DNA of 8,638 nt from an uncultured Ruminococcus sp. (lineage in GTDB: Bacteria; Bacillota; Clostridia; Oscillospirales; Acutalibacteraceae), in assembly GCA_905234305.1 (NCBI GenBank), contig CAJOHT010000029.1:1-8638 (forward strand), read 5' to 3'. This document shows positions 1 through 5,765 of this stretch, piece after piece. The notes beneath the pieces are model-generated. The model ran no database searches. It was not told the DNA's origin and saw only the letters and a list, made by a program, of their open reading frames with translations. The position numbers and the translations under genes were made by a program. How positions within the stretch are numbered: the stretch's first letter is position 1; each line of letters opens with the position of its first letter.

Positions 1-425
1 CCGCCTCTGAAAAAGTTGCCGTCGCAGGTCGCGCAATAGCTCACTCCGCGTCCCGCAAACTCCTTTTCGCCCTTAACACCGAGCTTTCTAGGGTTAGCGC
101 CTGTAGCGAAGATAAGGGCTTTTGTTTCAAATTCGCCCTTAGTACATTTTATACGGTAGCCGCTCTCGATTTTTTCGACGGCGGTTATTTCGTCGTTGAT
201 GAACTCGGCGCCCTTAGCTTCGGCGTGTTTTCGGAAGGTTTGCCCGAGAGTAAAGCCGTCGGTATTTTCAAAACCGAGGTAGTTGTTGATATCGTAGGTG
301 TTGAGCATCTGACCGCCCGACATCGGGAATTTTTCAATTACAATGAAGTCAAGCATTGCGTTCGACGCGTAAACCGCCGCCGAAAGTCCCGCGGGACCGC
401 TGCCCGCAATAATCAAATCCTTCAT
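1..425 (-). CDS. trxB: Thioredoxin reductase, N-terminal part (cut by window edge)
   Basis: FAD- and NADPH-dependent reductase that passes electrons from NADPH to thioredoxin in the cytoplasm. The 141 visible residues begin MKDLIIAGSGPAG, whose GSGPAG (residues 8-13) is the FAD-binding Rossmann loop. SGGQM (36-40) and an ATGA segment (107-110) follow as in the family. The redox-active pair is seen as CATCDG, with cysteines 131 and 134. The rest of the NADPH domain and the C-terminal FAD part lie beyond position 1; full-length members are about 300-320 residues. The ATG shares one base with the trxA stop codon (TAATG), so the two are translationally coupled and co-transcribed, with enzyme and substrate made together. 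No defect is visible. The identification is firm; only the 3' end is unknown. Confidence 0.95.
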   Translation of the reverse strand, partial: MKDLIIAGSGPAGLSAAVYASNAMLDFIVIEKFPMSGGQMLNTYDINNYLGFENTDGFTLGQTFRKHAEAKGAEFINDEITAVEKIESGYRIKCTKGEFETKALIFATGANPRKLGVKGEKEFAGRGVSYCATCDGNFFRG

Positions 426-736
426 TACGCGTTCTCGACGAGCGCCTTTATATCGCTCTCGGAAATCACTCCGACGCTCTGGTTAACGATTTCGCCGTTT
501 TTAAATACGATAAGCGTGGGTATGCTCATTATTCCAAAATCCCGCGCGAGTTCGGGTTCCTCGTCAACATTCACCTTATAAAAATCTACTCCCGAAACCT
601 GTTCGCTTACGCTGTCGACAGCGGGGGAGAGCATCCTGCACGGTCCGCACCACGCCGCCCAGAAATCTACTAGTACGGGATTAGAGGCGGAAAGGACCTT
701 TTCTTCAAATTCCTGTGTTTTAATATCGTTTACCAT
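425..736 (-). CDS. trxA: Thioredoxin
   Basis: Small cytoplasmic dithiol-disulfide carrier of 103 residues, normal for the family. The active site WCGPC is at residues 29-33, preceded by the typical VDFWA segment. The cis-proline loop is seen as SIPT with Pro73, and the GIMSIPTLIVF and KNGE strands follow as in classical thioredoxins. It has no signal peptide. A good ribosome binding site (GAAAGGAAG) lies a few bases before the ATG at 736. It is the first gene of a two-gene unit with trxB, whose start codon overlaps the trxA stop. Transcription probably starts from the promoter at 786-813. It diverges from the purine permease gene. Confidence 0.97.
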   Translation of the reverse strand: MVNDIKTQEFEEKVLSASNPVLVDFWAAWCGPCRMLSPAVDSVSEQVSGVDFYKVNVDEEPELARDFGIMSIPTLIVFKNGEIVNQSVGVISESDIKALVENA

Positions 737-785
737 ATTTATCTTCCTTTCAAAAAAATTAAATTGCGTACAATCTATTATCTAT

Positions 786-813
786 ATTCTAACATATTTT
801 CTGTTAATGTCAA
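786..813 (-). promoter_or_regulatory. Promoter of trxA-trxB
   Basis: On the minus strand TTGACA (813-808) and TAGAAT (791-786) are separated by 16 bases. A TG one base before the -10 gives an extended -10 (TGTTAGAAT). A-rich tracts directly upstream of the -35 (820-838) resemble an UP element. This is close to the housekeeping sigma-A consensus and would give a leader of roughly 40 bases before the trxA ATG. Seen in sequence; the start site is inferred. Confidence 0.75.
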
Positions 814-904
814 GTATTTTATTCGTACTTTTTTTCTAATAATGAATGAACTGTTCCAATTTTGTAACATTTAGCGATTTTATCAAAATAATTCTTTTAA
901 GTCA

Positions 905-932
905 TTGAATTCTGTGAAAATTACTTTATAAT
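905..932 (+). promoter_or_regulatory. Promoter of the NCS2 purine permease
   Basis: TTGAAT (905-910) and a perfect TATAAT (927-932) are 16 bases apart. The predicted start near 939 gives a leader of about 60 bases before the TTG start at 999. I looked for a purine (guanine/adenine) riboswitch in this leader and saw none; it is too short and lacks the conserved junction bases. The leader instead holds a hairpin at 945-968. Confidence 0.6.
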
Positions 933-944
933 TCATAGTGTGTT

Positions 945-968
945 TTAATCGGTGAAAAAGCCGATTAA
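945..968 (+). other. Leader hairpin upstream of the permease
   Basis: TTAATCGG (945-952) and CCGATTAA (961-968) form a perfect 8-bp stem with an 8-base loop, just after the predicted transcription start. A-rich sequence rather than a T run follows on the plus strand, so it is not an intrinsic terminator. It may protect the mRNA 5' end or be a binding site; its function is unknown. Confidence 0.5.
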
Positions 969-983
969 GCGAAAAAATTAAAT

Positions 984-990
984 AGGGGGT
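984..990 (+). promoter_or_regulatory. Ribosome binding site that fixes a TTG start
   Basis: AGGGGGT ends eight bases before TTG at 999. No ATG or GTG in frame is nearby, and the protein begins MEKLFKLKEHGT, typical for the N-terminus of this permease family. This supports TTG as the real start codon. Confidence 0.7.
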
Positions 991-998
991 ACATTCTC

Positions 999-2378
999 TT
1001 GGAAAAACTGTTCAAACTTAAAGAACATGGTACGAACGTAAGAACAGAGATAATCGCCGGTATTACTACATTCCTTACGATGGCGTATATCATCTTTCTT
1101 AATCCGCAGGTAATCAGTAAAGTCAATCCTGCACTTGCCAAAGTCCCCGGAGCAATGGAGCATTCGGCAGTTTTCACCGCTACATGTATTGCGGCAGCTA
1201 TAGGCACATGGCTTATCGGCTGGCTCTCAAACTATCCTATGGCTCAGGCGCCCGGTCTCGGACTTAACGCGGTATTTGCTTATACTCTCTGCTTAGGCTT
1301 CGGGCTTTCGGCTCCCGCTTCCTTAGGCGCTGTATTTATCGCGGGCGTATTCTTTATTCTTCTCACAGTTACAGGCGCGAGAAGAGCTATCGTAGAGGCT
1401 ATTCCGCTTTCGCTTAAAAAAGCTATTACAGCGGGTATCGGTTTGTTTATCGCGATTATCGGTTTTGTTAACGCGGGTATCGTTGTTGATAAGACAACAG
1501 GCGGCGCTACTACGGTCGACCTCGGTAACTTCGCCGATCCCAAGGTTTTGCTTGCTTTAGCGGGTCTTATTATCATTACAGTTCTTCTTGTCCGCAATGT
1601 TAAGGCTGGTATCTTTATCGGTATGATCGTTACAGCGGTTATCGCTAATATTTTACAGTTCTGCTTCGGACTTGATATGGGTATTACAGTTCCCGAAACC
1701 TGGGTTCCGCACCTTGATTTCTCAATGTTCGGTAAATGCTTCTTAGGTATGGGCGAGTTGTTCTCGGCTCCGTTCGCATCGCTGTTAGCCGTTATGATCA
1801 CACTCGTACTTGTTGATATGTTCGATACGATTGGCACACTCATCGGCGCTGCCGATAAGGCTGGTTATCTTGACGAAAACGGTAATCTTCCCAAAATCGA
1901 GAGAGCTATGCTTGCCGACGCTATCGCGACTTCAGCAGGCGCTGTATTCGGTACATCCACAGTTACAACATATGTTGAGTCAACCTCAGGTATCGCCGCG
2001 GGCGGTCGTACAGGCTTAACCTCAACAGTTACAGGTATCTGCTTCGCATTAGCGCTCTTTATTTCTCCCGTAGTAGGATTTGTTCCCAATGCCGCGACAG
2101 CTCCCGTACTTGTTATCGTTGGTATTTTGATGTGCGCTTCGCTTAAGGACATCCAGTGGGATAACCTTGAATTAGCTGTTCCCGCGTTCTTTACTATTGT
2201 AGGTATGCCGTTCTTCTATTCGATCACAGACGGTATCGCTTTCGGCTTTATCTCCTACATCGTAGTTATGCTCGCTAAAGGCAAGGCTAAGAAGGTTCAT
2301 CCGCTCATGTATGTAATCGTCGCGTTGTTCATCCTTATGTACGTAATCACAGCTCTCCAGACACTGAAAATTCTCTAA
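999..2378 (+). CDS. NCS2-family purine permease (guanine/hypoxanthine or adenine type)
   Basis: Cytoplasmic-membrane, proton-driven uptake carrier of 459 residues, normal for the PbuG/PbuO/AzgA branch of the NCS2 family. The N-terminus (KLKEHGTNVRTEIIAGITTF) is typical for this branch, and some 12-14 hydrophobic segments follow. Family signatures are visible: APGLGLN at 84-90, DMFDTIGTLIGAADKAG beginning at 273, and the second substrate motif at 318-340 with TYVES (Glu327) and GGRTGL. These separate it from the uracil/xanthine branch. The exact purine (guanine, hypoxanthine, adenine) cannot be told from sequence alone. Translation starts at TTG, supported by the AGGGGGT site. The gene stands alone between its promoter (905-932) and a strong terminator (2423-2465), diverging from trxA. 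No purine riboswitch is seen. Confidence 0.93.
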   Translation: MEKLFKLKEHGTNVRTEIIAGITTFLTMAYIIFLNPQVISKVNPALAKVPGAMEHSAVFTATCIAAAIGTWLIGWLSNYPMAQAPGLGLNAVFAYTLCLGFGLSAPASLGAVFIAGVFFILLTVTGARRAIVEAIPLSLKKAITAGIGLFIAIIGFVNAGIVVDKTTGGATTVDLGNFADPKVLLALAGLIIITVLLVRNVKAGIFIGMIVTAVIANILQFCFGLDMGITVPETWVPHLDFSMFGKCFLGMGELFSAPFASLLAVMITLVLVDMFDTIGTLIGAADKAGYLDENGNLPKIERAMLADAIATSAGAVFGTSTVTTYVESTSGIAAGGRTGLTSTVTGICFALALFISPVVGFVPNAATAPVLVIVGILMCASLKDIQWDNLELAVPAFFTIVGMPFFYSITDGIAFGFISYIVVMLAKGKAKKVHPLMYVIVALFILMYVITALQTLKIL

Positions 2379-2422
2379 TTCTGAATAGCAGGGAACTGTG
2401 AAAAACATTAAGTAAAAATATG

Positions 2423-2465
2423 AAGGCACATAACCGTAAGCAATTGACAGTTATGTGCCTTTTTT
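2423..2465 (+). terminator. Intrinsic terminator of the purine permease
   Basis: AAGGCACATAAC (2423-2434) and GTTATGTGCCTT (2450-2461) make a perfect 12-bp stem with a 15-base loop, followed by a T run to 2465. It lies 45 bases after the permease stop. The loop contains TTGACA, the -35 of the next promoter. Confidence 0.9.
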
Positions 2466-2473
2466 GTTATAAT
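2444..2473 (+). promoter_or_regulatory. Promoter of the HD-STAS pair, embedded in the upstream terminator
   Basis: A consensus TTGACA (2444-2449) sits in the terminator loop. A consensus TATAAT (2468-2473), with an extended TG (2465-2466), follows the T run. The spacer is 18 bases and consists of the descending terminator arm and its T run. The predicted start is near 2480, about 28 bases before the ATG at 2508. Confidence 0.75.
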
Positions 2474-2496
2474 AGCCGTATAATCTGTTGGTTGAG

Positions 2497-2502
2497 AGGT
2501 GA
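2497..2502 (+). promoter_or_regulatory. Ribosome binding site choosing the ATG at 2508
   Basis: AGGTGA matches the anti-Shine-Dalgarno well and lies five bases before ATG 2508. The alternative in-frame GTG at 2499 is part of this site, so it would lack a site of its own. Confidence 0.65.
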
Positions 2503-2507
2503 GGAAA

Positions 2508-3380
2508 ATGAATAGTGATTACGATTATGCTATGGAGCGCAGACTGCACGCGTTAAATCCCGAGCTTCACGGACGTTTTACCGAATCGGTGTTCGGACTT
2601 CAGCATATTTTATCAAATTATCTGTTGATTTTTCCTACCTTTACCGACCATACCGAACTTCATTCGCTTAATGTAATCGATTTCTGCAACAGGATAATAG
2701 GTTCTCGGCTTGAAAAGCTGAATGCTGATGAAATATATTCTCTGCTTATGGGATGTTATTTTCACGATACGGGTATGGGAATACGGAAAAAAGATTATGA
2801 CGAGTTCGCTCGGCAAATAGATTTCGGCGATTATTTTGAAACTCACAGCCGCGATAATATCCCAGATATTATCCGCGACTTCCATAATGAGTTTTCGGGA
2901 TTGTTTTTAAAAAAATATTCGGCGCTGTTCGATATTCCGTCCGAGGAACATCTCAGGGCGATAATTCAGATTTCCCGAGGCCACCGAAAGACGGATTTAA
3001 CCGACGAAAAAGAATATCCTATCGCGCTGCCCGTTTCGGGAGGGAATACGATTTGTTTCCCGTATCTTTCAGCCCTTATCCGGCTTGCCGACGAAATCGA
3101 CGTCGCCGCGGGGCGAAACCTCAGCTTCCTTTATGACAGCGAAACGCTTACAAACGAGAAGGATATAATTGAGTTCGGAAAGCACGAGGCTATAAAAGAA
3201 GTTGTGGTTCTTGAGGACAGATTTGTTCTTGTTGTCGATACTGACGACGAATTTGTATATAACAATATAAAGAAAATGGCGTCAAAAATGCAGAAAACCG
3301 TTGACGAATGCTGTTTTGCCGTAACAGGGCGAACTCCGTACACGATAACCCAAAAAAGCATAGAAATAAGAAAGATATAA
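2508..3380 (+). CDS. HD-domain protein, probable metal-dependent phosphohydrolase or signalling protein
   Basis: Soluble protein of 290 residues with no signal peptide or membrane segment. The HD-superfamily metal-site pattern is visible in order: TDHTELH (His52; His48 is also present), FHD (His86-Asp87) and LADEID (Asp195, Asp198). Further histidines are at FHNEFS (His126) and RGH (His159), and FHD is followed by TGMG. It lacks the GYP motif, so it is not a cyclic-di-GMP HD-GYP enzyme. The RLADEID helix and the H-x-E-x-S element resemble the HD modules that elsewhere precede Hsp90/GHKL-type ATPase domains (my comparison from memory). The last 85 or so residues are a beta-rich, charged tail I do not recognise. 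The STAS gene follows after 9 bases under the same promoter and terminator, which points to a signalling role. Substrate unknown. Confidence 0.75.
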   Translation: MNSDYDYAMERRLHALNPELHGRFTESVFGLQHILSNYLLIFPTFTDHTELHSLNVIDFCNRIIGSRLEKLNADEIYSLLMGCYFHDTGMGIRKKDYDEFARQIDFGDYFETHSRDNIPDIIRDFHNEFSGLFLKKYSALFDIPSEEHLRAIIQISRGHRKTDLTDEKEYPIALPVSGGNTICFPYLSALIRLADEIDVAAGRNLSFLYDSETLTNEKDIIEFGKHEAIKEVVVLEDRFVLVVDTDDEFVYNNIKKMASKMQKTVDECCFAVTGRTPYTITQKSIEIRKI

Positions 3381-3389
3381 GGACTTATA

Positions 3390-3689
3390 ATGGAAATAAT
3401 AAAGAAAAAAGAAAATGAAAAACTTATAATTGCCGTTGAGGGTAGAATAGACTCGACGACAGCGCCTGAGCTTGAATCGGCGGTAAACAGCGAAATAAGA
3501 GAATGTGAAGAGCTTATGTTTGATTTTAAAAAGCTCGACTATATTTCTTCAGCGGGTCTGAGGATACTCCTCGGCGCCCAGAAGCTGATGGGCAATCACG
3601 GGATGAAAGTAATAAACGTAAACGATACCGTTAACGAGATTTTTGAAATAACAGGTTTTTCTCTTATTCTGGATTACGAGAAAGCATAA
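3390..3689 (+). CDS. STAS-domain protein, anti-sigma factor antagonist (SpoIIAA/RsbV) type
   Basis: Cytoplasmic single-domain protein of 99 residues, the usual size of anti-sigma factor antagonists. The N-terminal GRIDSTTAPELE (18-29) matches the conserved GxxD region. LDYISSAGLRIL (49-60) carries the phosphorylation-site motif, in which Ser54 aligns with Ser58 of SpoIIAA and Ser56 of RsbV. In the known systems the unphosphorylated form binds a GHKL-type anti-sigma kinase and frees a sigma factor, and phosphorylation switches it off. No such kinase, phosphatase or sigma factor is encoded within this window. The ribosome binding site AAGGA overlaps the stop of the HD gene, so the two are probably co-translated. 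That it works with the HD protein is inference from the tight pairing. Confidence 0.85.
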   Translation: MEIIKKKENEKLIIAVEGRIDSTTAPELESAVNSEIRECEELMFDFKKLDYISSAGLRILLGAQKLMGNHGMKVINVNDTVNEIFEITGFSLILDYEKA

Positions 3690-3722
3690 AAAGGTCGGAA
3701 GTATGAGCTTCTGACCTTTTTT
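3688..3722 (+). terminator. Intrinsic terminator of the HD-STAS unit
   Basis: GGTCGGAAG and CTTCTGACC pair (one G-T) with a 6-base loop (3702-3707), flanked by A and T runs that extend the stem to about 14 bp. The T run is 3717-3722. The structure starts inside the STAS stop codon. Its T run directly abuts the first heptamer of the repeat element. Confidence 0.9.
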
Positions 3723-3750
3723 AGTTGATAGTGGATAGTTGATAGCGGAT
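3723..3750 (+). repeat. Left heptamer array (AGTTGAT type)
   Basis: Four uninterrupted 7-base units: AGTTGAT, AGTGGAT, AGTTGAT, AGCGGAT, followed by a decaying fifth (AGTG...). It is the inverted counterpart of the array at 3887-3921. Confidence 0.85.
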
Positions 3751-3886
3751 AGTGAAAGTCGGGGAAAAGACTTTATAAATCAAAAGCGTTTACGACCCGA
3801 CCATATTTATATGCTCCGCAAGCGGAGCTTGCATATTAATTCCTTTGGAATAACGAAGTTATTAATTTTAACGATATTCGTTCGAT

Positions 3887-3921
3887 ATCAACTATCAACT
3901 ATAAACTATCAACTGTCAACT
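3887..3921 (-). repeat. Right heptamer array (AGTTGAT type, inverted)
   Basis: Five uninterrupted 7-base units on the plus strand: ATCAACT, ATCAACT, ATAAACT, ATCAACT, GTCAACT. Read on the minus strand these are AGTTGAT-type units, the same family as the left array, in mirror orientation. Confidence 0.85.
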
Positions 3922-3953
3922 AAAAAATGAGCTTCAAATGAAGCTCATTTTTT
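3922..3953 (-). terminator. Terminator of the coaX-birA operon, potentially bidirectional
   Basis: A perfect 14-bp inverted repeat with the 4-base loop AAAT. One arm is AAAAAATGAGCTTC (3922-3935) and the other is GAAGCTCATTTTTT (3940-3953). On the minus strand it ends in a T run and includes part of the birA stop codon. Because the opposite arm also ends in T, it could work for plus-strand transcription too. It faces the HD-STAS terminator across the repeat element. Confidence 0.88.
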
Positions 3954-4920
3954 AATATATTCCTTGTACCGTAACGTCGCCCGAATTAACCGTGGCTATC
4001 GTACCGTTAGAGAGCATTACGTCAAGCTCGCCCGAGTTATTGACAGACACCGCCATACCGCTTATGTTGCGCTTGCCTCGGCTGAATGTTACCTGACGTC
4101 CTATCGTAGCGCACAGCTTTTGGTAATCGGCTGCCGCCTGACCGCCTAAGCTGTAGTGGTTAAGAATAAGCTCCTGCTCAAGATAGTTTAATATAGTCGC
4201 TACGAACTTGTTTTGGTCGATATGCCGCCCCGTTTCAAGCAGAATCGAAGTGGCTTTATGGGCGATTTCCTCGGGAAAGACGCTCTGGCCTACGTTTATG
4301 CCGATACCCGTAACGGTGTATTCGACCCTGTCGAATTCCGCCGACATCTCGGTTAATATACCGACGAGTTTTTTCTTGCCGATAATAATATCGTTAGGCC
4401 ATTTTATTCGGCTGTCTACCATACAGAAATCGTTGATAGCTCTGCACATCGCGAGTCCCGTAAGAGGAGTTATCGAGCTTATTTCGTTAGGACTGAGGTC
4501 GGGTCTTAAAAGCAGGGAAAGCGCTATGCCGTTGTCCTTGGAGCCTTGCCATTTTCTGCCGAGTCTGCCTTTTCCCGCGGTTTGTTCACGCGCGAGAACT
4601 ACCGTGCCCGCTTCGGCTCCTTCGTCAGCGAGTTTTTTAAGGTAATCGTTAGTCGAGCTAACGCTGTCGAGTATTTTAAGCTCTTTTCCGATAAGCTTGG
4701 TATTGAGATAGCAGTTTATCGCTTCCTCGCAAAGATACTTAGGCAGGTTCTCAAGCAGGTAGCCCTTGCGAGTTACCGATTTGATTTTAAAGCCCTTCTC
4801 CTTTAAGGAGTTGACCGCCTTATTGACCGCCTGACGCGAAACGCCGAGGCTTTCCGACATTTGCTGCCCCGATACGTAATCCTGAGCGTTAAACAATAAT
4901 TTTACAATTTTTCCCTGCAT
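3952..4920 (-). CDS. birA: Bifunctional biotin-[acetyl-CoA-carboxylase] ligase / biotin repressor
   Basis: Cytoplasmic enzyme of 322 residues that activates biotin with ATP and attaches it to the biotin carboxyl carrier domain. Like BirA of E. coli and B. subtilis it has an N-terminal winged helix-turn-helix (about 1-60, with LGVSRQAVNKAVNSLKEKGF), so it may also repress biotin genes. The catalytic domain shows SSTN (88-91), the biotinyl-AMP loop GKGRLGRKW (116-124), KWPND (173-177) and KKLVGIL, whose Lys184 matches the catalytic lysine region. A small C-terminal SH3-like part ends the protein. GAGGAG lies nine bases before the ATG. It is the last gene of the minus-strand operon, after the ECF S gene. 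I saw no clear operator near it. Confidence 0.95.
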   Translation of the reverse strand: MQGKIVKLLFNAQDYVSGQQMSESLGVSRQAVNKAVNSLKEKGFKIKSVTRKGYLLENLPKYLCEEAINCYLNTKLIGKELKILDSVSSTNDYLKKLADEGAEAGTVVLAREQTAGKGRLGRKWQGSKDNGIALSLLLRPDLSPNEISSITPLTGLAMCRAINDFCMVDSRIKWPNDIIIGKKKLVGILTEMSAEFDRVEYTVTGIGINVGQSVFPEEIAHKATSILLETGRHIDQNKFVATILNYLEQELILNHYSLGGQAAADYQKLCATIGRQVTFSRGKRNISGMAVSVNNSGELDVMLSNGTIATVNSGDVTVQGIY

Positions 4921-5059
4921 TTTTTAAATCTCCTCGTCAATCCGTGCATTCCCTCTCTGAAATGTGATATCCCCCATACGTCAAAGCCTCTATCGTGCTT
5001 TGGATACATCGGAAACGTTCTGCGGTAGACTATTATCTATTACCTTAATTCTTATCTGT
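4921..5059 (-). other. Gap between ECF S gene and birA
   Basis: 139 bases without a gene. It holds the birA ribosome binding site (GAGGAG, 4935-4930) and a 6-bp inverted repeat CAAAGC/GCTTTG (4982-4987 with 4997-5002, 9-base loop) without a T run. A TTGACG on the minus strand has no convincing -10 partner. I see no clear promoter, terminator or BirA operator, so read-through from upstream is the simplest view. Confidence 0.4.
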
Positions 5060-5647
5060 TCACTTGCTTTTTCTTACAGCTTTTACGACTTGTACAACTA
5101 CAGGTACGAGGATAATGTTTACCGCTAGCTCAACGAGGAAGTTAATGCCCGCTAAGCCTGTTACCGCATAGTAAATGACGTCGCTTCCGCCTGCCCATGT
5201 TTGGAGAAGCGGTCTGAAAAGGAACATCATTCCTAAAATGAATACACCTGTGTTGATGATTGGTGAAATAACTGCCGCTAAAGCAGCGCCTGCAATGCCG
5301 TTCTTTTTAGAAACCGCGTTATATACGAGTCCCGAGCAGAAGCCCGCGAGAGTGCCCTTAAGCATACATAATATAACGCATAAAAACGGGTTAGCGTTCC
5401 ATACCATTGCTCCGCCGACGTCAACGCCGAATACGCACATAAGTATTACAACAATGCTGAATACCGCTCCCAGATACGCGCCTGCCTTAGCGCCGTAAAG
5501 AGCCGCGCCGATAACGATCGGGATAAGTGCGAGAGTGATTGCGAATGGTTTTACCGGGAAGTAAGTTGTGACAACCTGAAGCGTAACAATAATAGCAGTC
5601 AGTATACCCAACCCTACCATACGGTAAATTTTGTTTGAATTTGACAT
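5060..5647 (-). CDS. ECF transporter S component (vitamin-binding membrane subunit), possibly for pantothenate
   Basis: Integral membrane substrate-capture subunit of an energy-coupling factor (ECF) vitamin importer, 195 residues with about six hydrophobic segments. The segment ITLALIPIVIGAALYGAKAG (residues about 36-55) followed by GAYLGAVFS is typical of the ECF S family; such subunits use a shared EcfA-EcfA'-EcfT energising module, not encoded within this window. The start is set by AGGAGGT (5661-5655), seven bases before the ATG at 5647. A longer open frame to 5746 only translates repeat DNA. The substrate cannot be read from the sequence. Location between coaX (pantothenate kinase) and birA suggests pantothenate first and biotin second, though it does not look like a typical BioY. 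Confidence in the family is high, in the substrate low. Confidence 0.85.
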   Translation of the reverse strand: MSNSNKIYRMVGLGILTAIIVTLQVVTTYFPVKPFAITLALIPIVIGAALYGAKAGAYLGAVFSIVVILMCVFGVDVGGAMVWNANPFLCVILCMLKGTLAGFCSGLVYNAVSKKNGIAGAALAAVISPIINTGVFILGMMFLFRPLLQTWAGGSDVIYYAVTGLAGINFLVELAVNIILVPVVVQVVKAVRKSK

Positions 5648-5654
5648 AATAAAA

Positions 5655-5661
5655 ACCTCCT
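5655..5661 (-). promoter_or_regulatory. Ribosome binding site that decides the ECF S start
   Basis: AGGAGGT on the minus strand is an almost ideal Shine-Dalgarno sequence, seven bases before the ATG at 5647. The upstream in-frame ATG at 5746 has none and lies inside the heptamer repeat. Confidence 0.85.
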
Positions 5662-5703
5662 GCTGCCGCCTTCCGTCAAATAGAAGTACAGCGCAATATT
5701 TAT

Positions 5704-5758
5704 AATTCGCAATGCGCGAATTCAATTCACAATTCGAAATGCGCAATGCGTAATTATT
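5704..5758 (+). repeat. Left heptamer array (AATTCGC/AATGCGT type)
   Basis: On the plus strand the units are AATTCGC, AATGCGC, a 6-base GAATTC, AATTCAC, AATTCGA, AATGCGC, AATGCGT and AATTATT. The part 5737-5755 is the inverted copy of 6160-6178 with one difference in 19 bases. AATTCGC...GCGAATT (5704-5721) is also a small palindrome within the array. Confidence 0.8.
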
Positions 5759-5765
5759 TAACTAA

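Larger units (their letters stand above)
3723..3921. mobile_element. MITE-like non-coding element with heptamer-built inverted ends
   Basis: A 199-base intergenic element whose outer 30 bases are inverted copies of each other with five differences (3723-3752 against the reverse complement of 3892-3921). The centre is a chain of short inverted repeats: GTCGGG/CCCGAC (3758-3763 with 3796-3801), GCTCCGC/GCGGAGC (3813-3828), ATTCC/GGAAT (3839-3851), AATAAC/GTTATT (3849-3863) and GATATT/GATATC (3873-3889, one G-T). There is no plausible gene: the only open frame simply reads through the repeat as YQLST units. No target duplication is seen; the ends run into terminator T/A runs on both sides. Mobility is inferred from the structure only. 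Confidence 0.5.

Noticed and set aside
225..581. 118-residue open frame opposite trxB and trxA
   Set aside because: It is antisense to two firmly identified genes, has no binding site, and its sequence matches no family I know.
939..998. Purine riboswitch in front of the permease
   Set aside because: The leader is only about 60 bases and shows one simple hairpin, not the three-way junction with two kissing loops.
1280..1843. 187-residue open frame opposite the purine permease
   Set aside because: It is antisense, low-complexity and rich in Thr, Ile and Pro, as expected from the complement of a membrane protein gene.
2508..3380. Cyclic-di-GMP phosphodiesterase (HD-GYP)
   Set aside because: The HD motif is present but the GYP motif and its surrounding pattern are absent.
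3723..3921. CRISPR array, suggested by regular short repeats
   Set aside because: The units are 7 bases, contiguous and without spacers, and no cas gene is near.
3739..3930. 63-residue open frame in the repeat element
   Set aside because: It has a TTG start without a binding site, and its end is the repeat read as YQLST units. It is better explained as non-coding repeat DNA.
4981..5003. Terminator between the ECF S gene and birA
   Set aside because: The 6-bp inverted repeat has no T run on either strand, so it does not look like an intrinsic terminator.
5648..5746. N-terminal extension of the ECF S protein by 33 residues
   Set aside because: The extra peptide (RISNCELNSRIANYKY...) is a translation of the heptamer array, and a near-perfect ribosome binding site marks the ATG at 5647.
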